From: Antedon bifida | Taxonomy: Eukaryota; Echinodermata; Crinoidea; Comatulida; Antedonidae | Reading direction: 5' to 3' | Length of the DNA stretch: 64,000 nucleotides | NCBI GenBank assembly: GCA_963402885.1 | Contig: OY727094.1 | Span: 33,668,501 to 33,732,500, forward strand | In this document: positions 46,446 to 58,093 of the stretch, piece after piece | How the letters are laid out: every line of letters begins with the position of its first letter | Position numbering within the stretch: the stretch's first letter is position 1 | The notes under the pieces: generated by a model | What the model was told of the DNA's origin: nothing | Databases searched by the model: none | What the model saw: the letters and a program-made list of their open reading frames with translations, nothing else | Program-made: the position numbers and the translations under genes

Positions 46446-46754
46446 TCTTTGTACTTTTTTTTGTATATACAGGTTACAAGTATATTCAGCATCCCCATCG
46501 CTGTCCTTTCAGACCCACTGTTCACCCGTTATACCCGTTTTCGGGAACCTGCAACACCTAGTCGAGCAAGCTTTACATACACTATGCCGATATTTCTGGG
46601 AGGTGCCCACAAAGTTTGGGGTTTGTCAGCAATAGCGACGGACGAATGCTTGAAAGTGCTTTTACGGGAAATGTACACTCCGACTGTTAAACAGGTGTTG
46701 GATATCAAAGCTAGTTCTACCGATTCAACAAAGCAGCCTGTCTCAAGAAGTTGA

Positions 46755-47206
46755 TGTTGGCCTTTAATTTTAAAATGATGAGTATTGGTTTTACCATAAA
46801 TTCTGTAACCGCATAACCATATTGGACAGGGAGGCGTTGTGCAGCAAATGTCTTAAAACTTAAATTGATAATACTGTATGCAATATTATATTATTAAATT
46901 AATTTTAACATAATTTTATATTTATTTTAGTGGAATAAATGACATAAACTATTAATTTGTCCCCTTTTGTTTTGTTTGTTTAATCCTACTACCTGTACAA
47001 TATCACAAAAAAACTAGAGACACCTAGTAAAGTGGATACATAAGTATGGCAAGCCAAGTCTGCTTAATACTTACGGTCAAAATCAAATTGTTTAATGTAT
47101 TCTGAAAATTTTCCCCAGGTAACAGAGTTTTGTCAGAGGAGGGGTTGGGTTGTCGGTATGTGTAGAAACATACTTATTTCTTTTTATAATTAATGAACAC
47201 AGCTAC
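46755..47206. other. NUDT8 3' flank; nothing else seen
   Basis: AT-rich. Polyadenylation signal near 46935. It ends where copy B similarity begins. Confidence 0.6.
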
Positions 47207-50200
47207 AAGCAAGCAAACTTTGGTTTATAAGCCATTCTTGGTTATAAATATTTTGGCATACATGGCGTTTCATACGTATAATGACAAAATCAAATCACGT
47301 CCTGAGGGGTGGCCTAACATAATATAAGACTTGTGGCAGTCTACAGATAAGTCAGACATCGGCAATACTTAACTTGACATAAGAAATAACAAACAGTAGA
47401 TTTGATTACCTTTGCACATGAAGGAGGGTGCATCTTGTGAATTTTTATGGGTGCCTGGAAACTCCCCCCAACCCCCCCCCCCCCCCCCCCCATCTTGGAT
47501 GTGCCTATAAAAAACCGTACAGTAATATTTCTTACTCTTCAATTTACTTGAAAACCTACTAGACAAATACAGTACATGTAATCATGTTAAATGTTGTTAC
47601 ATTGAACATTGAAAACTGGTTAAGATAATAAAAAATCTGGAAGATAAAACAACACAAAGTGACACAAGTTGGTTTGACGAATCCAGCTTCTTCATATTTA
47701 TTAATGCATTATTGCACACATTAACTCATTAAAATATAAAATACATATTTTGATTACACAGAATATATTATAGTTGCTGTCCATAGAAATATACAATTGT
47801 TAGCATACACCTTAAATAAACATGTTAATATCATTGTTACGTTCCCATTTACATTGCATCTTTCAAACCAGGCACTTCTATTTAATAAGTATTTACAGTA
47901 AATTATAGATATTTCTAAAGGTCACCGATTCTACAACTATATTTACTTTCCCACATAAAGTTCCGAACTAACAATAAACTCAAAGAATAAAAATGTCTGC
48001 CCTTTTTAAATTGCAGTGATCAGTTTTGTCCTTATAAGTGACGTAAGTTGCCCTATATTTTGCATAGGTAATCCAGTGTAATTGCAAGGTTTGCCACCCC
48101 GATTTAGGGAAGCATTTCCTCGGCAACACTGTGGAAAGGTACAGTACCATAAGGATGGAGAAAGCAACTTTACAAAGAAACATCTCAAAATAGATAAAAA
48201 CAACCATTTGTTTCCTTGCAGTTATTTATTTGTAACTTATTTCTCCATTCTTTAAGTATAATAATCGCACGCTATTTTTTATTCAGGTTGTATTAAAAAC
48301 ACGCCAACATTTTTGACAATAGAACAGCTAAAGTATTGACTTCTGAACAGTGTATAACTTAGCCTTCTCTTGCCCAATAAAATATACTTTATACATTTTC
48401 TCACATTATTATTAGTATCATGAATCCCTGTGCCCTACACACATGATGTACATGATGGACTCATAATAAATACTTTTGGTTTTCTATCTAGTAACATATT
48501 AAATTTACAACTCTATCTCAAATAAAACATTTGCAAATTGTGTCGAAACAAGTGTTATTTAAAAAAAATGTTTTATGGCATTTTTTTATTAACCTTTTAT
48601 TGAAAGGTGCTCAAGTTATTTTAAATATTATAACACTTTTTTTTCATATTTTTACAGTTATTTATTCTATTTTAGAATTCTAAAACTTTGCATTTTTCAA
48701 ACTGTAAAAAAATACTTTGGATTTATTAGAATGGGGTCAGTTAAAGTCAGTTAACTGAATGAAATATCCCAAACCTCAATTCGTGGATTTCATTACGTTG
48801 GGTATTTTGAGACATTCGTGACTAAATTAGTGTTTGAAAGTTATACATAGCCATGAATACATTCAATAGCTTTTGGTGCAACTTAAGTATAAATCTGGTT
48901 TGTTTTACCCGTCTACCAATTTTCACTATTAAATTGTGATATCCATCTACTGTATCTGTATCTGTTTGTTACTTCCAATTTGTTGCCGAAATTTTAACAA
49001 AATAATTTACTCAAATTCTAGATTGAGGAAATAAATAACGAGTTAAGATTCTTGTAAAAAATGAATCGTAATTTTTTTTTTATTCTTTCCATTGAAATAT
49101 TCAATTCATCAAAGTTTCAAATTACAATAGAATCATTTTTATATAAAATTTTACTTTTAATAAACTCAGCCCATTTAATTCCTAATGTTATAGTATACAA
49201 TTGTTTTATTTAAATTAAATATGAGTGTTTAAATAAATAATGTAACTGATTTTTTTTATGAATATTTAAAATGTACTCAATTATTTTTACATTCCAACAT
49301 ATTAAAAATTGTATATATATTTATATACATTTTTTTATTAGTAATTACAATATTATGATGAAATTTATTTGTTTAAAATAAATGTATTCGTTGTTTTTTC
49401 CTTTTTTAACCTAATTTGAACATAAATATATGTTTATTGAAAGACATTATCTACTACTACTACCAATAAAATAATTAAGTATATTTTAGGGGAATTATAA
49501 AACTTATTTTTTTTAAACACTTATTACTATCTTGTTTCCTGTTGATCTAATAAAAATGAATAAAAATGTCATGATATATATCAATCATTAAGGTATTTAT
49601 TTGTGTTGACAAGACTACAACGAATTTGCCTTAGTGGTAAAAAAGGTGTCGTGATCATTTTCACCCATGCTTTCTCCTAATTACTTTGCATTTTTCATTT
49701 CATGTTTTCAAATGTATAGTGACTTGTCGATAAGTGTGTCACATTTATTAAACATGTTGTTAGGCCCGACAAGGCAGTAAATAATGGTGCTGAAAAATTA
49801 CGTGAAATTTAATCAAGATTTAACGTATTGATTTCTGTAAAAGAGATATATCATATCCTACTTAGCGAAAGCAAACAATTTTAAAGAACTATTTTGTATA
49901 TTTAGTAATATTTTTTATAATTTATTTATACATTTTTGTGGTTATTTTAAGACTTATTTTTCATACCATGTGTTTATTGCTATTTATTAAGGAATATTTT
50001 GGGTTTTTTTTTATAATTTGGGTGTAGACAGTAAATGACCTAGTTAATGGTAATAAGCTTTGGGCAGAGCTAATGGTACATATACTGTTTTGCGTATTGA
50101 TACGGGACATTGATATTGGTTACTTGTAAACTTAACTGAACAGGATTAGAATTTGAAGCAAAGTAGTGTTAATGTAAATGCATGTCGCATTGCTTTAAAA

Positions 50201-51964
50201 AAAATGCCCAAATGGTGATGCGGTCCCTAATCGGTTCCCAGAGGTTTCTTCCCAATGCCTATCTTTGTCATTTGCCTCGACCTGATTTACTCTTACTCTT
50301 TTCGTATGGAATTTTCCCCCATGGAGAATGTGTGTTGGGAATCGCATGTTCTCATTATAACTTGATTACAAGGAACCGACCTACTTCTGTTACCATGCAA
50401 GCTGGACTACCAAGCCTACATTTGTTTCTGAGTCATCAAAATAGAGGGGGCACTCCATAAATTTCAGATGTTCCAAGTTATTGCATGTGTCTATTTTTTT
50501 TTCACTCACTATTTATTAAGTACAGTAGCTTTATGTTTAATTCACCACCTAATTAGTATATGTAGTTAATAAGTCATTTATGTTATTATATATAAAGCGG
50601 ATGGGAACGCCATGTATAGATTGTAATATATTATTTATGATATTTGTAGCCTTTCGTAATGAAAGTATAATGTTCACACTAAAATTATAAAGTACTATGG
50701 TGTGAAATTGAATATACGAACAATATATTTAAATTTTCTTTAACTTATTTTGTAAAAAAAAAAGACTTGCTAATTTTTAGTTGTATCTTCAGGGAGATAC
50801 ATTATCTATTGAGGATATAGGATAATTGGAACAAGGAATGGTTGAATATTAGTCACATAGGAATAATACATTGAATGTATCACCAGGCTATGTTGTTACA
50901 TGCCACTTATGAATGCAATTTCATGTTTGTTTTGGGGTATAGTACATTATCACATTACTGCATTGGCTTTTCATGTGATAATATTGATCATAATGAATAT
51001 CGTTTTAATTCTTAAAGTTAAATGAACCATTAAGTTTGTTTTTATACCCACTACTTATTTATAAATTACAAATTAATGATTACTAATCACAAAAGAATAT
51101 AATTATTAAATTAATTTTAAAATAATTTTTGTTTTAATGCACACCAATATTTCCACGATTATTTTTTCCAAAACAGTAATAAAACTTAATGAAATGTGAC
51201 CAAAACTATAAATTCTCATCCGTCAACAAAACTGAATAATTGGTATGCAAATTAAGCAACCTAAAGCAATGATGTAAAATGCAAAAAAAAAGTAATTTAA
51301 ATACAAAAATATTATTTTAATAGTGTTTTATGAGAAGTTCTCAATTATTTATTATTATACTGTAAACTACTTGCCAAATTTGTTTAGTGTCTGTAGACGT
51401 CGCTATATATTGTGACTAAACATATTTGTATAAATATTTTTGTTGTATTTAGCCTACAAATAATTCCTATAGTCTTCCCTTTTATGGTAGGCATAGGATG
51501 ATGAATGGATATGGTAGCATCAATAAGAATGCTTAATAAGATTCAAGAAAAATGTTAAAATTATGTTTACTTTTTTTTGTTAAAAAGATATTTATCAAAG
51601 AATATTGAATACCAAATGTTTAGCTTGTGTATAGATGGTAACAACAGTGATTCTGTATGTAGGGATGTTTATACGTGTATTAAATTTGTCATATAAAAGT
51701 AGTGTAGCTATATTAGTATCATTCCACTAAACAAATCAGGTATATGGAAGACATATTACCTTATATGGAACTTTTGTTTAATTATTTACTTTTTAAAGTA
51801 TCGTGTTCTGTACAAATATTTTAAAGCATGTTTTAGTCACATGATATACTAAGAGGACTGAAAGAAGTATCTGTTGAATGTAATAGTGCCCTCTAGTGTT
51901 CAGATTAATAAAAGCTACATGCTACAGTAGAACTCTTTTTTTTCTCTGTTTTGTTCGTCTAAAT
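47207..51964. other. Copy B of segmental duplication, left part; no gene seen
   Basis: Pairs with 1-4270 in order and orientation. The poly-C tract at ~47470-47490 and about 400 neighbouring bases have no counterpart in A. Elsewhere there are only small indels and substitutions. Confidence 0.75.
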
Positions 51965-52992
51965 TTTTGAACTTTTGATTGTACACAAGATTGATTGATT
52001 AGTTTAATTGCCTACAGGGGCCAAGGAATCACCTGTGCAGATCCTGGTGGGGACATGTCTCCCCCTTCCACATATTTTGATTGGGGATTGTCCCCCTCAC
52101 ACTCCAACAGAAAAATCATTAAATTGTTTAAATGAATAGAAAGTAAGACTTCTATGACGTGCATGACAGCCTAAGTATACTAAAAGTATTTCATTTTTAT
52201 ACGTGCCCCCAAACCCCCACCGCCCCCCGCCCCACCAAATTAAAAACGGATGTGCAAGTAAGATAGTAAAACAGACTTCCTTCTTCCAACAAAAATAGTA
52301 TAATATATTATAAAATAGACTGATATTTTAATTAAAGTAAATAAGTATAATATCATATTCAATAACGGTTGTATGTACTTCTAGTTTGACACCAATGTAG
52401 GCAGGCATACTCACCACTGAGTTTGAACTGCATGACTCTTGCGGTAGTTCGCCGGCTGGGCGTATCTCCTTAGGCTGACTTGGAATGACTTTTTTCCACA
52501 CACAGGCCTAGATTTTTAGGCGAAGACTTAGACCTCAAACATGTGACGTTTTCACGCTAAAATGTTGTCCTCTATCTGTTCGAAGATTTTATATTTTACA
52601 CTTATTAGTTATGCAATAATCGTTACGATAACATTTATGATTTGAGCTCTTGTTCATCCTCTAATAATAGTAGGCACGCATTATCTGGCTGCTGGGTTTT
52701 TGTGCGCGGGTATTTTGAAACAAAAATCGCGACGTGGTGTTTTAATTAAGCTCTGTCTACACTGTCAAAAAAGTGACAAAAATGTGATGTGCCCATATAT
52801 AGATGGACATGATGATGTCAGAACTACAATATTTTAGCATAGCACTCCCATATATGGGCACGTCACACTTTTTTGTCAAAGTAGTTTGATAGTGTGGACA
52901 GAGCTTTAGGGAGGCGCGGCCTAAAATAAATAGTATAGACGCTGTCGTCATTTGGTAATGGTAGCGTGCGTGTAAAATAAGGAGACGGCGCA
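51965..52992. repeat. Single 1.1-kb unit in copy B
   Basis: Counterpart of the four-unit array in A, more diverged at its start (deletion around the poly-C tract; CCCCAAACCCCCACCG instead). It carries the exon-like block (52405-52502) and one MITE. No Harbinger insertion is present. Confidence 0.88.
52749..52905. mobile_element. MITE (AGCTCTGTC family) in copy B unit
   Basis: Inverted AGCTCTGTC ends with TTA flanks; internal part diverged from the A copies (CATATATAGATGG). Confidence 0.72.
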
Positions 52993-54310
52993 ACACACAG
53001 GAATCAAATATTCCAGATTGTAATTTTATCTTTGAAGACAAGTTTAAATAAAAATCGCAATACAAAAAAAAACATTTAAAAAACGTGGTCATTAAACTAT
53101 GATGCCATGATATTTTTACTTCCTTTAAATAATGATAAATAAAAGTAAAAAGAAAAAAATAAGTAAAAGTTAAATAATAATAATATAGTTATGTGGTTAT
53201 CTTGTACACAATTATTTTACTTTGGTGTCGTCGATAACTGTAATATCTAGCCTTCTTCTGATTCCATTGCACCTCCTTCAAGCAGACCTGGATCGGCTCT
53301 AGACTGCGAAAATGGTATGAGCAAAAAAAAAAATCCAATAGGCCTAGAGGTGGCAATACATAATAAATACTGTTTAGTTTCTGAAATCTTTAAATAATTC
53401 TATACAAGGGTTTAGCAAGACTGTGTTATATCCAGGTAGTGTTATTTAAGAACAGCCAGTTAAAAAAACATTTTAGGCATGAACCATACCTCAGACATGA
53501 GTTAGATCATGGAGCTTTTTATTTTTAAATGTTCATCGTTAGGCCTATATGTTTTTTTGTACCTTTATATTATCTCCAAATGCAACTAAATTGAATACTA
53601 TACTATAGAGAACATATGAAAGTAAATTATTCAAAATAACCTACATAAACAAAAACAATTTCAAAAACAACAAAATACAATTGGGCCAATTTGAAGATAT
53701 TATTGAATAATAATATAGAGAGATTGTTCCTCCGCGTCAATGCAATACCTAATATATGGAGAGACTGACTGTATAGAGAGTTTCTTTGTTTATTTCTGAC
53801 CTAATAAAACATGGACTGCTATTAAACAAATCGATGTGCACTCGTAGTCTTACACAAATTAGTGTGTAGGCCCATTTTTAATGATTTGAACTGTACTTAA
53901 ATACAATGCAACTTATTGCTGAATGCTTAAGTTTATACCGTTAAAACGTTCATTTTCATAACCAATATAAATACTATCAATTTAAAACCATGATGCGTAC
54001 AGTATCTTGTCAAAAGTTGTACTAACTGAAATCTGTAGAGGGCAGCAGACTATAACTTTGTTAGGTTTTAGATGGAATAGATTTTCCCAATTTCACATAC
54101 CTTAGTTCTTCACGAAAACTTGCCATCGAGTGGAGGGGGTCCAGGGGCGAGATTAGTGCCATCAGATTCGAGGCTCTGACTACGTGACTATAGCAAGGAA
54201 GTAAACACATTTATAAAAGTGTATTTATTTATTGATTAGACACGCCATGCACCTGGCCATACCATGAACGTAACATTTGTCCTTACCAACAGGCCATTGC
54301 TAGTACTACA
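52993..54310. other. Gene-free DNA, near-identical pair of 17831-19164
   Basis: Only a few differences from copy A by eye, including a ~20-base deletion near 53370. It contains the GSTK1-last-exon-like block at about 54000-54090. Confidence 0.7.
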
Positions 54311-54640
54311 TTAATTTATTTCAGTAGCAAACATAGGCAAAGCCAATAGAACGAACTACTGGATGATTTGAAGAAAACGGGACATTTAGACCAGACAATT
54401 TTACATTACTTTATATAACAATAAAAGTAATCAACAGGTTGGTGTACAACAAAACATAAACAATCTGTTCTCGAAGAAGTTCAAGAAATCAAGAGTATAA
54501 ATTTCACCCCATATCGACACTGGATTGCACATTTTGAAAGCGAATTAAGAAAGGCTGTCATTAGGAAAATTGATGCACTCTACAATAATCCCATAAAGAA
54601 TTATGAAGACGATTTGAGTATGATTATAGATAAAATTTGT
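54311..54640 (+). pseudogene. Decayed DED exon relic, copy B
   Basis: Same broken DED exon as 19165-19495, with the same frame damage. It is the only DED-like sequence in copy B, so NLR2 has no intact DED exon in this window. Confidence 0.72.
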
Positions 54641-54954
54641 AGATAAAATCATGGTAACATCCTTGTTGCTTGTGTCTGCAAACATAATGCTCCATAACTC
54701 TAAAATGTATTGTAGATGGAGAAGCATTCTATATACTTAAGTTTAGTTTTATGGTTTATAAGTTTATTAATATGGATGATATTTCCAAAATAAAATGAAA
54801 TTGAATTGAATTGAATTGAATTGTCATAATCAATATTAATATAGACCACTGTATTTCCATTGTTTACGTATTTTTGGCTCTTCGCAAAAAAAAGATAATC
54901 GAGGGGTACAGGGGCAGGGTAGAAATTAGGGCTCTGACTACGTGACTTATAGCA

Positions 54955-54966
54955 TGGAAGAATTGG
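54955..54966. other. Deletion junction in copy B
   Basis: Copy B follows A up to 19817 (ending GCATGGAAG at 54960) and then continues at the equivalent of 24578 (AATTGGATTAGAAC at 54961). 4760 bases of A are missing, with AG as the only shared bases at the join. The lost piece contains the NLR promoter module and DED exons. Confidence 0.85.
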
Positions 54967-57039
54967 ATTAGAACAAGGCAATGAGAGACTGAGTAAAGCA
55001 ACTTGCCTAATGACACAACAATCAGCATGGTACAGTATGGTCGAACTCATGCCTATCCTAGCTATCGATTCCCATCATTTCACCACTTGGTCTATAACAG
55101 CACCCGACACGATATTTCCAGACGGTATTTCCAAAAACACAACCAGGCCAACGAATTGCTTAACTTCTGGTAATCTGACGAGAACCGGTGTTTCAACGCA
55201 TTATGTCCGAATAAAAAAGGTACACAAAATGACCAGCAATATATGTCCGTGTTTACCGACGCTACTAGAATTAATTAATCTTATTTTTATACTAAGGCTC
55301 CCAATTGATTTGATGGAGTAGAATAATATTATTTTATCATTTTAATTGTATTTGTATTATTTCTTATTAAACAGTAAATGCGCCGACTGACACCATTGAC
55401 GGAGAACAAAGTATACATATTGAACATGAAACAAGTGAGTTATTAGTAATAATAAATATTATGTTTTCTGCACTGTACGGAAAAAACCATTATGATCTAG
55501 TATTAGAACAATTCATGTCTTATATACACCTCATTGTGCAGTCGGATATGACAAAATCCGTTATTGTAACAACATTAACAATTGTATCTATATAATTAAT
55601 ATGTTTGCTAAATTGTAGAGATCATGAAAGTCAATAAATTCTACTATGTAGGTCTTATTAATCATTCATAATATCAATTACCCACCAGACCGATTAATTA
55701 CAGTTGTATCCTTGCTTGGTTTTAATGGGGTGTTTATTTGAGAGAGGCGTGTATTTTGAGAGAGGCGTTTGTTCGAATAAATATGATATACGGTTGTGTG
55801 TTGGTTTAATTGTTTTAATCTGAAAGACCGCTGACTATTTCAGATTTGTGATTTACTTTTTGTCGATCACAAATTGTGTTTGTCGCCCTCTATAAACCTA
55901 ATTAATTTCCATATTTATACGTTATTATTAGCTTATTTTATACTCCGATCATTAGTTGTTCACGAGATAGATACCATATTGTAAATTCGGTTTATTCTTT
56001 TAAACAGAAGAAATGCCAACCACCAGTTGTAGGCCTAACAACGAACAAGGAATACAAGCAGAGGATAACAGCGGCGGATCCAAAATGATAGAAAGGAAGA
56101 AAAGGCAGGCGAACGGGTCTGAGTCAGAATCAGGTATTGTATTTACAGTATATACATTAACCATAAAATAATGCAATTCAATTTGAATAACATTCACAAA
56201 CGTATTATTTTGAAAATAAACAATATCTAGAAATAATCATTTCATTCACTAGGTAAAAGTCATTGTATTTGTTTTTTCTATCAGAAGTGCATAGTAGTAA
56301 CACAAGAATGAGAACAGATATGAAGTTACAAACAGGTTAGTCACAACTGTTTGGACATACAGTAACACTAACAAAATGATTTCATTTTGTTGGTAATGTG
56401 TATATAATGGTAAATAGTTTTTTTTTGTATAAATTATTCTATGCTGAATTGCGCTCTTAATATTAATTCAGATTGTTTGCCGACGACCAGTAGTCATGAA
56501 GGAACACGAAAAGAAGTTAAATCAGAAACAGGTTAGTTACTGTTATGAGACCTGGAGATATACATTAAATATTTAGCAACGTCGTGAATTGACCAATCAC
56601 AAGCGATGCATTATTCGAACTGTCGCTTATCATTGGTCTATTCGCTTGCGTTGCGTCTACATTATTGCGTTACGTTAGTGTGAACCAAACAAGTCGTAAC
56701 ACGACATATTGTATAATTGTGATTGTTTTCCAGTCAATATTTGGTAGTGTTATTAACACCTTTATTAGACGATAGCTTAATAACTATACTCATTAAGATA
56801 CAACGTTATCATCATTTTTTATACTTACCTTATTGTAAATAAATGAATAGGCCTATGACGATTGAGAAAACCGATAAAAGATAGAGGTTCCTTAACACAC
56901 ATGGAACCAATATCTATATATTTAACTAAAATGATGTATCAACTCATGTCAGACAAATATTGCCACAGTATAATAGTACTAATTTTTAATTTTTTTTTTT
57001 TTAATCTTTTAACTTTGTAAATTAGCTTAAGTATCCGTA

Positions 57040-57150
57040 TCCGTCATTTTATGTTAATTGTGTTTAATATGGATGCACCACTTACTGTGTGTGCCACCGA
57101 TGTGAAGGTGCAATTTCCAAATAAATTGATTGATTGATTGATATCCAGAG
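57040..57150 (+). mobile_element. Possible short retroelement 3' fragment in NLR2 intron
   Basis: GGATGCACCACTTACTGTG ... CCAAATAAATTGATTGATTGATTG, absent from the matching NLR1 intron. The terminal (TTGA)n looks like a LINE or SINE tail. Confidence 0.3.
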
Positions 57151-58062
57151 GCATGTTTTCAATTATTGAACAAATATAATATAGAGATGATATTATTGAA
57201 GCCAAATCAACCACAACTACATTCCATTCATCATTCCTAATCTAATTCAACAAATTTGTGAAAAAAAGGATTATTATAAATCTAGAAAACTTTGACTCTA
57301 AAATCAACTGGTAGGTTGAGCAGGGCATACTAAAAATATTTACGGGGAAAACAACAATCAATCACATCACCATTGATTTGTTTAATATGTAAAAAAACTC
57401 GTTTGGCCATTACTTTAATTTAATTCGAATGGTTTAGGTTTTTTATATCTTAATTAGATATTATTTATGCTTAAATGAATCCCTAAAATTATTGTAAATT
57501 CAGATTTCTCCTGTTCTTTTTATTACACAGAGGAAGTGCCGCCGACCAGTGGTAGGTTCAACAAAGGAACACAAAAAGAAGTTAAATCAGAAACTGGTGA
57601 GTAGGCCTACAGATTAACAAATAATATTACAATTCAATGGGTGGAAGGTTTGTGAATTTATGCTCTCTGTTAAATGTATCTAATCTCGGATTTTGTTGAA
57701 TATTTAGTCTTGATTTGTTTTGTTATTTTCTCTTTTGGTTAATAAAAAAAACAGTTTGACGTCATTGCCGATCAGTACAGAAATAAAATAAAATAATAAT
57801 AAAATAAAATAAATAAAACAAATAAAATTGAAGTTTTCTTCTTCTGATTGATTTCAAATTGTGTTTGTCGCCCTCTATATACAAGTGCGTTACTAAAAAG
57901 GAAATTTTTGTTAAATGAGAATATTTCTGCAATGAAAACTGTGTTTTTTTATATTAGAATTGCATTTTTATATTATGAAATTTATATTTATTCTGAATTA
58001 ATTCTTCCAATCACTTGTCGGGTAGTTAAACTATTATCTATTCTTATTTTATCATTAAACAG

Positions 58063-58093
58063 TAAATGTGCCGAACACTAGTAAAAAAGAACA
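58063..58093 (+). pseudogene. Truncated linker exon in NLR2
   Basis: Good acceptor (ATTAAACAG) followed by the start of the module (VNVPNTSKKEQ), then an abrupt change to TTTTTTTATGCG, which matches the intron after NLR1 exon 8 (about 26998). A deletion therefore removed the rest of exon 7, its intron and all of exon 8. Confidence 0.75.

Larger units (their letters stand above)
44686..46754 (+). pseudogene. NUDT8: NUDT8-like Nudix hydrolase, frame broken in the Nudix box
   Basis: Exons by splice consensus and homology: 44686-44963, 45589-45701, 45847-45927, 46473-46754. Exon 1 has a basic N-terminus and AAVCIPMCIV...ILFTLRSTELKSHRGQV. Exon 2 starts SFPGGKWQEGD and continues LREMHEEIDILPSSVEVWGKL; exon 3 TKTIAVTPVLCNIGKI. 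Exon 4 ends FTYTMPIFLGGAHKVWGLSA, the NUDT8 signature. NUDT8-type enzymes are mitochondrial CoA diphosphatases whose box GX5EX7REUXEEXGU binds metal. Here about 20 bases are missing between GGKWQEGD and LREMHEE: read straight through, exon 2 hits TGA at once, while LREMHEE lies in the next frame, which joins exon 3 correctly. It is thus broken or a sequencing error. AATAAA near 46935. Confidence 0.8.

Noticed and set aside
53000-54300. Whether the A/B near-identity marks an assembly haplotype duplication
   Set aside because: The copies differ by large structured events (transposon, array number, 4.76-kb deletion, diverged NACHT) and lie in one contiguous sequence, so a true duplication is more likely, though reads should confirm it.
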